NCBI GenBank assembly: GCA_963931925.1
Contig: OZ007580.1
Coordinates: 4,596,629-4,660,628 of the forward strand
Reading direction: 5' to 3'
Origin: Onchidella celtica
Taxonomy: Eukaryota > Mollusca > Gastropoda > Systellommatophora > Onchidiidae
DNA: 64,000 nt
Shown: positions 10,019-22,620 of the stretch, in pieces
Numbering within the stretch: the first letter of the stretch is position 1
Layout: the number at the start of each line of letters is the position of its first letter
Made by a program: the position numbers and the translations under genes
Notes under the pieces: model-generated
The model's database searches: none
What the model was told of the DNA's origin: nothing
What the model saw: the letters and a program-made list of their open reading frames with translations, nothing else

Positions 10019-11284
10019 TGTCGTGGTTGGGGTAGTTGTATTTTAATATGTTATATTGGGGTGTGTTTTCGACTGCATATTTTTAATAACTAGAATCTAA
10101 CCCTCACTCCCAGACCTCGCCAAATACTAAAAAAATAAACTGAATAACTTTCAACAATCAAGCCTGCAGGGCCACACTTTAATTACGCTGGTTCCCTAAC
10201 AATTTCAACTAGATCTATTCATGTAGTAAGGATGAGAATCAACATCATAAAATCCAAAATCAATAGTACTTCATTATAAGTCTAGATCTAGGTTTCCCAT
10301 AATATCAGTTAACTTTCATTCTAGCTAACCATCTAACTAGATTTAAATCAATTCCTTTCATTCTCATAAATCCCCCACTAAAGTAATAATAATGATCCCT
10401 AGCAACTTCTAGCTACTCTAAATATTTGCTATTTCCAAGAGCTGGACTGTTTACTGTATTACACTTGACATAGTCTCTGGAGACATCAGACTATCTCCAA
10501 TACTTAAGTTCATAGCTGGCCTAGCTCGCCAAGGAGACATCAGCACAGTTAGGTGTATAACTCTAGGATGAGCTGGCAATTCCCAGACTCACCCAGACAA
10601 TTCAAATCACAGTTAGACTATATCTTATACATTAAATGTAGTTGTAGCTCTAGCTGAAGTTCAACCATTCATCTTCAATTCCTCGCACACTCATTCTTGG
10701 TGGAACATCTTCTCTCCTCTTCGAGGATAATCACGCACGCATCATCTTGGATTAGTAGTTAGCCTACATGTGCTTGATTCATCGAATAGTTACTTGGGGA
10801 CGAGACTCACCATTGCGTTCTCAACCGGTTGGCTGAGAACAATTCATTACAAGCGCTCAGCACATTGTGCAAACATCAATAGCCATAGATTCTCAATCTA
10901 GATCTACATCTAGGCAGCTCTTTGATAAATTCCCTCAGGCGGGATCACGCCGAGCCCTACGCAATTGAGTTTTCTGCTTGGACTGAAGTCCCCACCAGAC
11001 AAACAGCTGCTTTCCTAGCCCTACAAAGGCGCCATTAATACGCCGGCTGTCCTTGGCTGTCAATTTAACCGCCAGTGACGTAGAATATAATCCTACCCCC
11101 AAGTCTAAAACGGGGTGTTAATTTTCATTAATGCCCTATTATCTTTTTATCTAAATATCCACCATCTCCGCTAGTATATATTCTTGCTAACTTGTTCTCG
11201 TCTATTAATAAAATATCAGCGATATCCTATTTACTCTGTCTACCTCAGCTATCTTGTTGTACCCCGTGTGCTAACCTGACGACA
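10019..11284 (-). repeat. LTR-like dispersed repeat, copy 1 (inverted relative to 35085-36255)
   Basis: The reverse complement of about 10035-11240 aligns with 35085-36255 at clear but imperfect identity. Candidate ends are TGTCGT at 10019 and ACGACA at 11279-11284, a 6-bp inverted pair typical of LTRs, but I find no target duplication. Shared features include a gcattaatgaaaatt block, many (a)gatct motifs and a ctagttattaaaaatatgca end. No coding capacity. It may be a solo LTR or a non-autonomous element. Confidence 0.6.
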
Positions 11285-11479
11285 CAAAAAACCCCAGTCA
11301 TCGTCTGAATCCCTGACCTTATCTACCAAGGCACAAATGACGTAATGCACATGTTCTACTTCTTCACCCCTCTGTATTTTATTAATTAGGTTCTTTCCCT
11401 TTCACCACCGAGCGTGTACCAATCACATTTGATCATGACAATCAGCATACAAAATAATCAAAAGAAACAGCCGAAGATG

Positions 11480-11760
11480 GCTAAACAGACGGACGGACAG
11501 AGAGACAGACAGGCAGACAGACCGATGGACAGGCAGACGGACAGATTAGATAGATAGATCGACAGACAGACTACGGATAGATAAATAGACAGATAGATAG
11601 ATAGACAGATATATAGATAGATAGATAGATAGATTCTGTGTGTGTGTGTGCGTGTGTTTGAGAGAGAGAGAAAGAGCAAAAGAGAGAGAAAATGAAAGAG
11701 ATAATGAGAGAAAGAGAGAGAGAGAGAGAAGGAGAGAGTGGGAGAAAAAGAGAGAGAATT
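11480..11760. repeat. (ACAG)n/(GATA)n/(GA)n microsatellite complex
   Basis: A run of cagacaga, then gataga, then tgtgtgtg, then agagag tracts. The leucine/serine-rich open frame on the minus strand is a product of it. Confidence 0.85.
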
Positions 11761-12260
11761 CACACCTACTGTCGGTTTACACCCGTGAATGATCTTAACT
11801 AATTCTTTCTTTTAATTTTGTCGGGAAATGACCCACTTTTATAAGACAAGAACTGACGACCCGCTTTGACTATTAATGTTAATAAAAAGACAATCTCATT
11901 GAACTTAATAGGGCTGGGAGATAGAAAGACAGACAGACAGACACACACACACACATTATACCTGCCATACAGGACAGTCCACACCTATCCGAGACACTAT
12001 ACCGAGACGAACTATCATTCTCCCACTATGATGTCCACAAAATTGCGCGCGTGTAAATAAGGTGTGTCCTGGTGTTTTTCGTTCAGCGAGTTGATTCGTC
12101 TCGTTACCCTCTGTCTCGACACAGATTAGCTGCACCACAATCACACCAAAAACACACGTACAAAACCCGCATAACTAAAGGAGTGTTACCAGACTTTCGC
12201 ACCCAGGTTATACAAAGTTAGGTGCACATCCATGCACACAGAATCAAATCAACAACTTAT

Positions 12261-12266
12261 TTTATT
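12261..12266 (-). terminator. Poly(A) signal AATAAA
   Basis: Minus-strand AATAAA about 55 bases after the stop codon of the terminal exon at 12320-12432, followed by A/T-rich sequence. Position and sequence fit a canonical cleavage signal. Confidence 0.6.
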
Positions 12267-12319
12267 GTCTTAAAAAAACAATTTTAATGATAAACAGTGT
12301 AATGCCAAATGAACCATGC

Positions 12320-12432
12320 TTAATCTGATGTTACATCACCCATTTCTTCTTCCTTTAGTTCTTTGTAATCATCTTCTGTAATGAAACGTTTACTTTCGTG
12401 TATTAGACCGTGCTTGGTTTTGATGTAAGAAC
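12320..12432 (-). CDS. Terminal coding exon of an unidentified minus-strand gene
   Basis: On the minus strand a good acceptor (tttgccacag) is followed by 113 bases. After the split codon these encode a 36-residue charged tail beginning SYIKTKHGLIHE, with a central RFITEDDYKELKEEE helix-like stretch, then TAA. A poly(A) signal follows within 60 bases. The mix of charged, codon-like sequence with acceptor, stop and poly(A) signal makes a real last exon likely. A possible preceding exon is 13888-13934 (47 bases, acceptor cacccccacccag, weak donor A|GTAGGG). Its leftover base A would complete an AGT codon, but the donor is poor. The PPPQGGY exon at 18427-18642 lies upstream on the same strand and could belong to the same gene; nothing proves it. 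I do not recognise the protein. Confidence 0.5.
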
Positions 12433-12503
12433 CTGTGGCAAATTCCACGGACTGGAAGCTCCACATTTCTCATGTGGAAAACGAAGACAAAAATGCACCC
12501 AAG

Positions 12504-13011
12504 CAATGTTCCCTCTAACTTTCATTTTTAGTAGTTTTTGTTTTCCTGTGAAGGTTTATTCATTTTTCGCCTTTTGAGGAATATTCCAGTGAGTGGCCAT
12601 TAAGCCTATTACCTCCAAGAAAGAGTTACCGTGTCCCACCAATGGTGTTCGAACTGCAAGTCTTCGTCATATAAATTTAGTACGTGAGCCTATCTTTGAT
12701 TTACAAAGTCCAATAAAATGTACATTTCTGGAAAACTGATTTCATTGGTCCTGGCAGTCAACAGATAAACAAAACCAGCAATTTGATTGTCTTATGATAG
12801 TACTAGGCTTAAGGTTTGGCGAATGTAACAACCTAGGTGTAAAAAGAAACAATTAGCCAAGAGATCCTGTTCGGAATTTTCTAAAAGTTGTATTATTAAT
12901 TACTGCACTATTTTAGGTAACCTTCCTTTGGTAAACTTATTAATTTTATTTGTGCACTTGTTGCAAAGCGTGTGAGCTCGCGCACTCGTGCAGAGCTTAG
13001 AGGGAACATTG
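12504..13011. mobile_element. Non-autonomous hAT-like element
   Basis: Ends are inverted: CAATGTTCCCTCTAA at the left and TTAGAGGGAACATTG at the right, a terminal sequence known from hAT-superfamily repeats. Flanking 8-mers cacccaag (12496-12503) and cattcaag (13012-13019) match at 6 of 8 positions, as expected for an old 8-bp target duplication. No transposase. It lies in the presumed last intron of the gene ending at 12320. Confidence 0.7.
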
Positions 13012-13384
13012 CATTCAAGTAACGAATAGGCGTGTAAAAAAAAAGAGTGAAGCTGCAGTTATGCGTTCAAAGAGGCAATGAAATTATGAGAATGTGACCA
13101 AAGACAATATTTATTTACATAAGGCAAAAATTTAGTTTGGGAAAGCTCACTAAGTCATCTGCCTTTAAGACAGACTTTCAACAATGTAGTGTCTACTGCA
13201 AATTGTGTTGATGTTTGCTGTCAATTGTTACACAATGAAAAAGTTTGCCTAAAACCATCTAATTAAATTTGCACCTGTGTCTAAATTTCACGAACTGCAT
13301 TATCATTTCTTTTCAAGTTTGTGACCACGAGAAATTATCAACTTGAAAACTAAAACATGTTCACTTCGACGTCGCGGAGCAAAT

Positions 13385-13388
13385 ATAA

Positions 13389-13431
<43 letters not shown>
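13385..13431. repeat. (AAAT)n microsatellite
   Basis: About eleven aaat units in a row. Confidence 0.95.
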
Positions 13432-15295
13432 ACTCGGTTTAAAGTTGTTTCGTTTCTTAGTAACCACAAGCTAATAATATACCATTTTTATGAATGTAAT
13501 GGGGTACAACCTGGAAATGGGAAGTGGGAAAGACAGTTGATCACCGTACAACACAATAATAACTTCAACAAATTCACTGTGTTGACATACATATTCCATG
13601 AAGAAACATATTTTGTGTTCGATGTAACCAAAGATACTAGAAACGATAAGATGAGAAAAAATCGTGCTTACAATTTGCGCGCGGATCGGGGGTGGGGCCA
13701 ATGGTGCATAGCATGAAAAGCATGCTTGATATAATGATAAATTTACGAGGCGAATTTGTGACAGTGCTACTGCGACTAAAAAAAAAAGAGAAAGTAGTCA
13801 GAGCTTTCTCACAGCGATTGAAGTTATAATTACAAAATAAGTGACATTAATAGCTGAGCAGTGAACAAAATTCAGTATTTTCCCTACTGGCTTTGTAAAA
13901 TACGGCACGATTCATGACTTCCACGTATTCCCCGCTGGGTGGGGGTGCGAAATCTGGGCACGCTAGATGCGCTAACTGTCGTATCTTATTGCGTCTAGTA
14001 TCTTTGATGTTCCTCGATAAGAGAATTTAACATTTATCGGGTAGAAGTGCCTTCTTCCCATGTACTCTTCATATTATTGAGACAACAAAACTTATGATTA
14101 AAAAAAGCTGACCTATGTGATTGTAAACACTGCCTCGCAGAGTATTAAGTGTTGACTTGCAGAGTGTTTTCAGTTTATGATTGTGTATATTTGACATTCA
14201 GTGTACTGCAGAGAAATAGGCTGGTGTTTTTAACTTTACTCAAAGACAAACAAAAAATTGCAAATTGTCATCATCATCACACATCTCATCATTCTTCCCT
14301 GGATAAAGATAGATTATGTATCTTGAGTAAATTTGGTTTATAGACTTCTTCTTTGTTAAAAAAAAAAAAATCTTGAAATGGTATCCAGACTTTTAGAGAC
14401 ATTAAATTAGCAGATTCAAGGTATCAAAGTCACGACAGTCCAACGACCCATCGCTTGAGAAAACAGAAAATCTGAAGACGTCTTGATGTTGAAGTCCCAC
14501 GTTCTTCTTTTTGTCAGTTTAGATTACGTAATCTCCCTCCCCGGCACTCTTCAGTCAAGGTGCGTCACATCCTGGCTGATGGATTAGTTGTCCATGATAC
14601 ACTGAAAAGAATAATAAGCAGCATTTTTGGGTAAATATGGCCTAAAGCCTGAATGTGTTTCAAACGTCTTTAACTTTATGGTGCGTGAAACAAATCCATT
14701 TAATTCATTCATGATCACTAGCTGACCAGAGCAAGATAAATCTTGTAAATTCTTATCGTTCTATCAAGCCTAAAGAGAAGCAAAGAATGAAATTTCAGAT
14801 TATACTTTTCGATTTCACTTGTCGAACATGAGGTTTTTTTTAATGGGGGTGGGGGGGGGGGGGAGAAGCGGGGGAAAGGGGGGGGGGGCGATGAGACTCA
14901 AAAACATTGTAAATAAATAATATTAAAAACTACATTTTGTCCAAAAATGGACATGTCGACCTAATTTATCGTCAAAAACTGTGGCAGAACGCAAAGCTTC
15001 ATAATTTTTGGTCAGGTGCTCCGTGAGTCTTAGGTTCTTACATGTTCACCCTCTAGCTACGTTAGAGTATCAAGGGGAAGGGAATTGAGAGGTGGACTTG
15101 AAAGGGCATGAGACTTTCATGGGCATTTTTTTTTCTAATCGTGTATTTCATTGTCAACTTTTCATTCATTATGCTACATCGCGTCAGGTACAATTTTATG
15201 ATACACCTGGATTGTATAGTTTTCTGGGTGAGATTCTAGCCACATTTTCTTTCCCTCTCGTCCCCTCTTCCTAATCTCCAGCACTCCATCTCAAC
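13432..15295. other. Non-coding stretch with a G-run
   Basis: No supported coding sequence apart from the weak exon candidate at 13888-13934 described with 12320-12432. A G-rich tract at about 14843-14889 has several runs of at least four G and could form a G-quadruplex. The interval is absent from copy 2 of the segmental duplication. Confidence 0.5.
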
Positions 15296-15490
15296 TTCTA
15301 CAGGCCGTCTCTACTGTGTGTTAAAGTATCAGGTGGGTTGGGTGTGTAATTTGTAAGTACTACTAAAAAAAAATAAAAAGTCCTATCTCTAAAGTAGAAG
15401 CTGTGAGCACATGAAACTTCAGTCATCAATATCTCAAAAGTTGAGGGAAGGGAGTTAGAACCTTGTTATTCTGAGGGGACGAAAGGAAAG
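15296..15490. repeat. Segmental duplication, copy 1 (right block)
   Basis: Aligns with 24116-24310. Shared stretches include ggtgtgtaatttgtaagta and atctcaaaagttga in the same order and spacing. It shows the duplication extended past the main block. Confidence 0.7.
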
Positions 15491-15784
15491 ACTAACAAAG
15501 GGAAGCATATTCTGGATGTTAGGATTTATAGGAATCGACCTCGTCAGCAGGGGTGGGGAGTGGAGGGCGATACTGTCATCTCACTTGGTAAACTGTTTCT
15601 CTCATACTAAAAATGTCCCCTTTCCTTCAAACTGTTCCCCCAAATATTTCCAATTCTAGAGAAAAGTTGGTACGCCACAAGGCGCAACAGCAAATGCTCA
15701 GATACTGAACTTTTCTTGGAGCCAAAACTTTAAAACATTAGAACTTACGGTCTTTGAACATTTGTTTTGGTAATGGACAGACAA

Positions 15785-16640
15785 TGGTGATCAGTGGACC
15801 TATTCAACATCCACAATAGAACTATCCAGTGGACTCATGACCCAAAGAGCCCATTAGTTACACACAGAAATACCCAATAGACTAGACGATTTGCGTACAG
15901 AACTAACCAGTGGACTTACTCTCCAATGAGCCCATTTGAGTTATACACAGAAATTCCCAATGGTCTCATAGGATCTTCATACGGGACTATCAACTGGACC
16001 CATTATCCAACGGACTCTTCAGAATTACACACAAATATATCCAGAGAACATTTTGGAATTGCACAGAAATATCGAAGGGACTCATTATCCAAAGGCCACA
16101 TTAGAATTACACATAAACATATATCCAATGGAATCATTATCTAACGGACTGATTAGAATTACACACAGAAGTTTCCAGTGACCTTATTTGAAATACACAG
16201 AAATATTCCATAGACTCGTTGCCCAAAGGACTCATATGAATAAGACACGAAAAAATCCAGTGGACTCATCATCCAAAGGACTCATTAGAAATATCTAACG
16301 AAGTCATTAAAATTACGCACAGAAATGTCCAATAGTCTCATCAGAATTTATACACACAAATATGCAATGGACATTGGAAATACACACAGAAATAGACAGT
16401 GGACTCATTAAAATCACACACAAATATATCCAATGAACTCACTAAAATTACACATAGAAATGCCAAATGCACCTATTAGAAATTACACACACAAACATGC
16501 AATGAACATTGGAACTAACATAGAAACAGCTAATGGACTCATTGAAATTACACCACAGACATCCAGTAAACTCATTATGCGAAGGACTCATTAAAATAAC
16601 ACTAAGAAAAACCAAATGGACTTACCAGAATGATCCACAC
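15785..16640. repeat. Degenerate minisatellite, about 40 bp period
   Basis: Motifs ggactcatt, agaattacacacagaaat and atccaatgga recur about twenty times with many substitutions and variable spacing. Frames through it are not conserved. Confidence 0.75.
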
Positions 16641-17224
16641 TATAACCCATGGCCAGAACAAGAACGTGATAATACAGTGGAGGCCGTGGTTAACCCCTCG
16701 CCTGGTAAGATCAGATACAACATTTATTGTAGTCAGTGAATGCAACAGGTTCAATTGTGATGTGTATATGACATGTATACTTTCATACATCCAAAGACGG
16801 AGAATTAAGATTAAGATGGTAACAATAATAATTATGATTTTGATATAATGATAATAATCATCATCATAATTAATAAACTTTAATAATAATATTATTAATA
16901 ATAATGATAGTAAAGACAAATGTTATGATATTGTATAAACAGCAGTAATTTTGATAACAACAACAACGACAATAATAATAATAATAATATTAATGACAAT
17001 AAATATATTAATGACAACAAATGTGCTACTGGTGAATTACCTTTCTACCACAACGGTGGTTGGTGCTGCCTGTTGTCCGACTACCACAACATTACTGGTG
17101 CTATGCTGAGGACGAAGAAAGTAGCACAATACACATCAGCTGATGGACATACACATGCACTGACAGGCTGATGTTACACGGATAAATGGAGCGACAGAGA
17201 GGGGGAGGTGGGGAGGAAAAAATA

Positions 17225-17229
17225 GATGG

Positions 17230-17265
<36 letters not shown>

Positions 17266-17385
17266 GTGGCTGGAAAGATAGATGGATGGATGGATGGGTG
17301 GGTTTGTGAATGGACGGCTGGATGGATGGATGGGTGGATGGATAGATGGACGAAGGAAAGGATGGATGGATGGACGAATGGAGAG
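17225..17385. repeat. GGAT minisatellite (copy 2)
   Basis: Shorter version of the array at 1290-1535. Confidence 0.85.
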
Positions 17386-17754
17386 AGTGAGTACATTATA
17401 TTATAAAAGATTCAGGCCATTCCTCGGGCTTAATAGTTTACATCGCATCGATTCCCCTCTTCCCTCCCTCCCCAAATCCTCCTCCTATCCCCATCCCTTT
17501 ACTTCAAGACAAAACACGACACGAGCAAATGGCCAATTGTCCCACGTAAGGTGTGAAACACTCCAAGGCTGGTGTAGAAGCCAGTCTGGTAGCTCGCCGC
17601 CCATGAATTATGCATCACACTAATACACTAGGCATTTATTGCCTGTTTCAATCGGTCTGTTCTATCCCCAACAGCGGCGTGTTCTATTAGAAAGTAGCCG
17701 ATACCAGCGGTGCCTAGTTTCAAGGTATTGTTTGTGGACACATATCCATGCGAC

Positions 17755-18330
17755 AACAGCAACAACAGTTCGCCACCGCCATTACGAAGATCACCTTTCT
17801 CACGACCATCACCCGTATCATCACCATCAATACCATCAGTATCATCACCACCATCAATAATACCGCCACTACCATCACGACTACCATCATCACCACCATT
17901 ACCACCATCAATACTACCATCAATACCATCATCACTACCACCATCACCACCATTACCACCACTACCATCATCACCACCAATATCACCACCATCATCATCA
18001 CCAGCACCACCATTATCACAATCAATACTACATCACCACTACTACCACCATTACCACCGCCATCACTACTACCACCACCAGCATCACCACTATTAATACT
18101 ACCACCACCACCACAATAACCATTGATACTAACACCATCATCACCACCACCGTCATCACCACCAGCATCACCACCAACACCACCAGCATCACCACCACCA
18201 TCATGACCATCAATACTACCACCACCATCACCATCACCATTACTAACACCATCATCACCACTATCAACGCCGCCATCAATACTACCACCACCATCACCCC
18301 CACCCCCATCACCACCATCACCGCCACCAC
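17755..18330. repeat. CAC/ATC/ACC microsatellite (copy 2 intron)
   Basis: Uninterrupted equivalent of 1905-2111 plus 5328-5815. It includes the unoccupied insertion site of the K02A2.6-like element near 17847-17860 (caccaccatcaataatacc). Confidence 0.9.
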
Positions 18331-18426
18331 TACTTCCATATTGTGTACAAACGCACGGTTTCTTATCCTCCAACTGATAACTGACCTAACAAAAAGAAAA
18401 AACACAGACAACACCCAAAAACTTAC

Positions 18427-18642
18427 CTGTTGGGGCATGTTCTGACCAGGGGGAGGGTAGTATCCTCCAGGTGGGGGGCCATAAACGTATCCCCCTTGAG
18501 GTGGGGGATAACCGCCTTGAGGTGGGGGATAGCCGGCCTGGGGTGGGGGGTAGCCGGCCTGGGGTGGGGGCTGGCCCCCCTGAGGTGGAGGATGGCCGCC
18601 CTGTTCTGGACTGTATGGTGGTGGATTTCCTTTAGCGTCCAT
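18427..18642 (-). CDS. First coding exon with PPPQGGY heptads (copy 2)
   Basis: Begins MDAKGNPPPYSPEQ and runs 72 codons to the donor CAG|GTAAGT (GT at 18426-18425), phase 0. It is the paralogue of 5911-6168: same start, PPPY motif, heptad array and GPPPGGYYPP end, but 14 residues shorter, which is two heptads. The conserved frame, phase and donor in both copies, while flanking DNA has collected non-triplet indels, argue that both are or were real coding exons. Downstream exons would lie at lower coordinates. The terminal exon at 12320-12432 is a candidate but is not linked by sequence. Family unassigned. Confidence 0.75.
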
Positions 18643-20019
18643 CTTTTACCTGAATGACCTTAACTGGGTGCTAGGGGCAAAAAGAAAAATAGTATGTCAG
18701 AAATTTAAGACATTTTCAGATGTGGCTGTTGGTAGCGGACCCAGCTGAATAGAGAAAAAACTGGGTGTGTTCAGTGTTCATCTATATAATAGCCCACTAT
18801 TAGTTCCTCAGCCGGTTGACGTAAGTTACACAGTTGATTGGCTGGTTCCCCAGTTGGTGTTTGGTTAATCTCTCGTTAGTTCTTCCTTTGGTTAGTTAGT
18901 TCTTCCGTTGGTTGACTAGTTCATGTGATTGGTTAATCGCTTGGTTGATGTTTGCCTGCTTGTCTTGTTTCTTGCGCAATGTTTGTTACTGAACGATTTT
19001 GCTGGATGATAATCTATTATCATAAAAGTGAACTTTGGAGGCTACGTTAGCTTACTCCTCCGTTAATACTTAGCCCACACGCTTCAAATTTTACAGACGT
19101 CCACATTATCTACATACCCATGTTTTCGTCACATAAAACATATGGAAACTCCTGTCCCCGAATTTATCCAAATAGATTTTTTCGGTCATTCTATATTAAT
19201 TCACCATTTTGAGTAAACTGGAAGAATGATATCATTTTGACGCGGCGGCTGAACGCGGAAGTTTGGTTCCGCAACAAGAAACGAAACCTTTCGTAGAACG
19301 GGTAATTAAATAAAATAATTATTTGTGAAATTGTGGTGTAACAGTAAGTTCTATTATTCATAGCATGGAATCCAAATGCCGTTTTAATGTAGCCTAGATC
19401 TGGATATACGGTTGCGCTTAGTACATGGAAAATTTGCAAGATATAATATCTTGCGCGGGTCGGCTGGTATGGTATAAGTACCTGATAAACCCACTCTTCA
19501 GTGATCTGATCGAACCGTTTATAATAGGAAATAGACATTGTGTAATGAATGATAAATTCTTTCCTTCCCGGGAGAACTACTGTCGCCTTATCGCTTTTTG
19601 ACTTGCCAATTGATGACACAACAATGTACAGCGTTCGTTAAGTCTAGCTGTTAAAAATAACTTGAATCGGCGGTGCTGCTTACATCAAATTTTTGTGAAC
19701 ACATTTGACCAGCGCCGGTAAAACCCTAAGCCAATCAAGGGCAACCTATACTGCAGTAAGGGCCAGACTTGAAAAGCATAGTTATTTGTTTGGATATTGA
19801 TTTTTAAAGAAACATTTTGTGTTTGATTTAGTGGTTGAAGGGAAGAAAAAGGGGCGGAAAGGGAGGGGGGTGGGGGGGTCGGTCAAAATACCTGAATTTT
19901 TAAAAATCAGTTACCTGTGTGTAAAGCAGTTTACAGTCAATGTCGGGGGCGGCCAAATTGGCTTGGCGGGCGGCCATGAGTTGCCCATGTCTGCCCTAGG
20001 CAATATAAAACTTAGAGAC
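18643..20019. other. 5' flank of the copy-2 gene
   Basis: Aligns with 6169-7551, including the gttagttcttcc repeats and a block around 19200-19480. No conserved protein frame. Confidence 0.6.
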
Positions 20020-20391
20020 TGTCATGATTCAGATGTTGTTAAAACTCACGCAGAGAGTGAGTTGTTGTTGTTTTACCAGGGCCATGAGAAATTGGCTGGT
20101 GGCCTTGAACGGCCCTCGCGAATTATAGTTGGTGAGTAAATAAATGTAAAGTTAAACTGTTAGGTGCACGCTTGTCGGTTTTAATGTTCGTGATTAATAA
20201 GTAATGGAGTAGGGGTGAAACAAGGTGGGGCTAGTTGACATTGTTAAGTATGACTAGACAAGTTTTTGCACGTTAACTGGCTGGTAGAATAGTGCAGACG
20301 TATTACTACAATTAAAATGGTGGGAGGTTTCGACCTATGAGATAGCTGAACTAATTGGGCCAGCGGACTAGCACGCTGGGTAGTTAGATAG

Positions 20392-22620
20392 TAATAATAA
20401 TAATAATAATAATATATACATTTATATAGCGCCAGGACTAAAACATTAAAAGCTCTAGGCGCTGTACACAGTAAAAAATCATAAAAGCACATTCAAATAA
20501 ACTTACACACACACAGACAAACTAGTTTTATACATCCATAGCAAGCTATAAAATTCAGTTTTTAAAAAGAAATGTTTTTAACCTGTTTTTAAATATGTTT
20601 AGAGAGGCAGAATTTCGAACCTCTTGTGGTAAAGAATTCCACACACAGGGACCAAAACAACTAAAAGCTCTATCTCCATAATTTGATGTTTTACACCTGG
20701 GAACAACCAGTTTGTTTTCTGTAGTAGATCTTAAAAATCTATCAGACTCATGTTTTTTCAAAAGTTCCGAAAGATAGGAGGGAGCTGAACCTCCAAGACA
20801 TTTGTAAACCAAAACTGCAGCTTTAAATTTTATTCTGTTTTCAACAGTAAGCCAGTGAAGTTGGTCAATAAGGCTTGAGGCAGATTCTCTTTTTGATTTT
20901 CTAAAAATCAGTCTAGCTGCATTATTCTAAATTATCTGAAGGCGTTTTATTTTGTTGCTCGGAATTCCAAAGAGCAGAGAGTTACAATAATCAAGCTTTG
21001 AAAACATAAGTGAAGTGATAAGTATTCGAGTTGCCTCTTGGGATATGAATGGACGAATAGAGCTGATGTTTTTTAATTGAAACATTAATGATCGACATAA
21101 TGAACTTATTTGATTTTCCATGCTGAGATCTGATTCTAAAATTGTGCCTAAGTTTTTAACTTTATTCATGTTTGCTACAGTGCTTTCACCAAGATTTAAT
21201 TTTACATTTTTAATTGCAGTAATTTGTCTTTTCTTTCCAATAATCATAACTTCTGTTTTGTCTTCATATAGCTTTTTAGTTTGTTTTGGTTCATCCATTC
21301 TTTTGTGTCCATAATACACTTTTCACTATCTTTTATAATATTGTCAACATGACCTAAAGTCGTACCAGGGTGATATAGTTGGACATCATCAGCATACTGA
21401 TGGTAATAAAAACCATGATCTTTAAAAATATTAGACAGGGGCCCAATGTACATAATAAAGAGAGTGGGACCTAAAACTGAGCCTTGTGGAACACCATATG
21501 GCAGTATGTATTCTTTTGATTTTATGTTATCTGTTACAACAATTTGTTTTCGGTCACATAGATAGGACCTGAACCATTTCAGAGCTATACCAGAGATCCC
21601 ATAGGTTGCTTCTAATCTGCAAAGAATAATTTCATGATCTATAGTGTCGAAGGCAGCTGATAGATCAAGAATGTTTAAACACGAAACCAAGCCCTTGTCC
21701 AGTAATCCAAACAAATCATTAACAATCCTCAATAAAGCAGTTTCAGTGCTACAATTTGCACGATATGCTGACTGGAATGATTCACAGAGAGCGTTATTGT
21801 TTAGATGACCAAGTAGTTGTTTTAAAATTACTTTCTCTAAAATCTTTGATAAAAATTGAAGATTAGATACTGGTCTATAGTTTTTCAAGTTTTCAGAGTC
21901 AAGATTAACTTTCTTAAGCAAAGGTTTAACGAGTGCAACTTTATAGGTCTCTGGCACAGCACCTGTACATAAAGAAGTGTTAATAATTTTTGTGATGGAT
22001 GGTAAAAGATCAGGTAAGCATTTTTTTAACAAGTCTGTGGGCATGGGATCTAGTTCACATTGCTTAGTAGCAGCAGAACAAATTATGTCATTGATTTCAT
22101 CACTGGTAACTTCACTGAAACAAGAAAGATTATTCCCAACAAATACAGAATTTTCACTAGTTATATCACAACTACTTAAATTGTCTCTAATTTTTTCTAT
22201 TTTGTCCATGAAGAAGTCCCCAAATGCATTAGGCAGATGTTCCTTTTCTATTGAAGTTGGCAGGTTGATCCTTTTCTGTTTGCCCAACAAATCATTGGAC
22301 AAATTGAAAAATTGTTTTGAAATTTGAATTTCACAAAACCTTGAGTTGTAATAGTCACATTTAGCTTTCCGAATGGTGTCATTCACAAGTTTCTTATGGT
22401 GAATGTATATTTCTTTGTCAATTTGTAACTTTGTTTTCTTCCATTTCCTTTCTGCTCGTCGCCTGGCCTGTTTTGCTGCTTTTGTTTCCAACGTGAACCA
22501 TGGTGATGGTGTCCTGTCGGTCACAGTCCTTGATGTTTCCGGAGCATGACTGTTTAAGATAGTATATAACATCGTGTAACGTTCAGATTTAGTGAATACA
22601 GACGAGCAGAAGCATCGTGT
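20392..22620 (-). mobile_element. 5'-truncated L2/CR1-like LINE
   Basis: Reads on the minus strand and ends in a (TTA)n tail (20392-20414) directly after a gcgctatataaatg motif, the characteristic 3' end of L2/CR1-type LINEs. The apurinic endonuclease and any ORF1 are missing. The exact 5' boundary is uncertain. Confidence 0.75.
20555..22572 (-). pseudogene. LINE reverse transcriptase, frameshifted and with a nonsense codon
   Basis: The first open part (22572-21244) has, in order, LKNYRPVSNL, the catalytic LDLSAAFDTIDH (near residues 302-312), YGVPQGSVLGP and YADD (393-396). A single-base frameshift near 21270-21285 moves the frame to 21319-20555. That part carries the thumb and C-terminal segment, with GDRAFSCFGPCVWNSLP near its end, and has an in-frame TAG at about 20927-20929 where a CAG codon is usual. 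The order and motifs are those of L2/CR1 polymerases. It is dead as it stands. Confidence 0.85.

Noticed and set aside
19219-19296. Homeodomain helix-3-like peptide (RLNAEVWFRNKKRNLS) on the plus strand
   Set aside because: Only 25 codons between stops with no helix 1 or 2, and the copy-1 counterpart (about 6755-6815) has a stop inside it. Probably chance.
19191-19619. 142-codon minus-strand ORF
   Set aside because: The copy-1 counterpart (6736-7026) shares only part of the frame, because non-triplet indels separate them. No family recognised.
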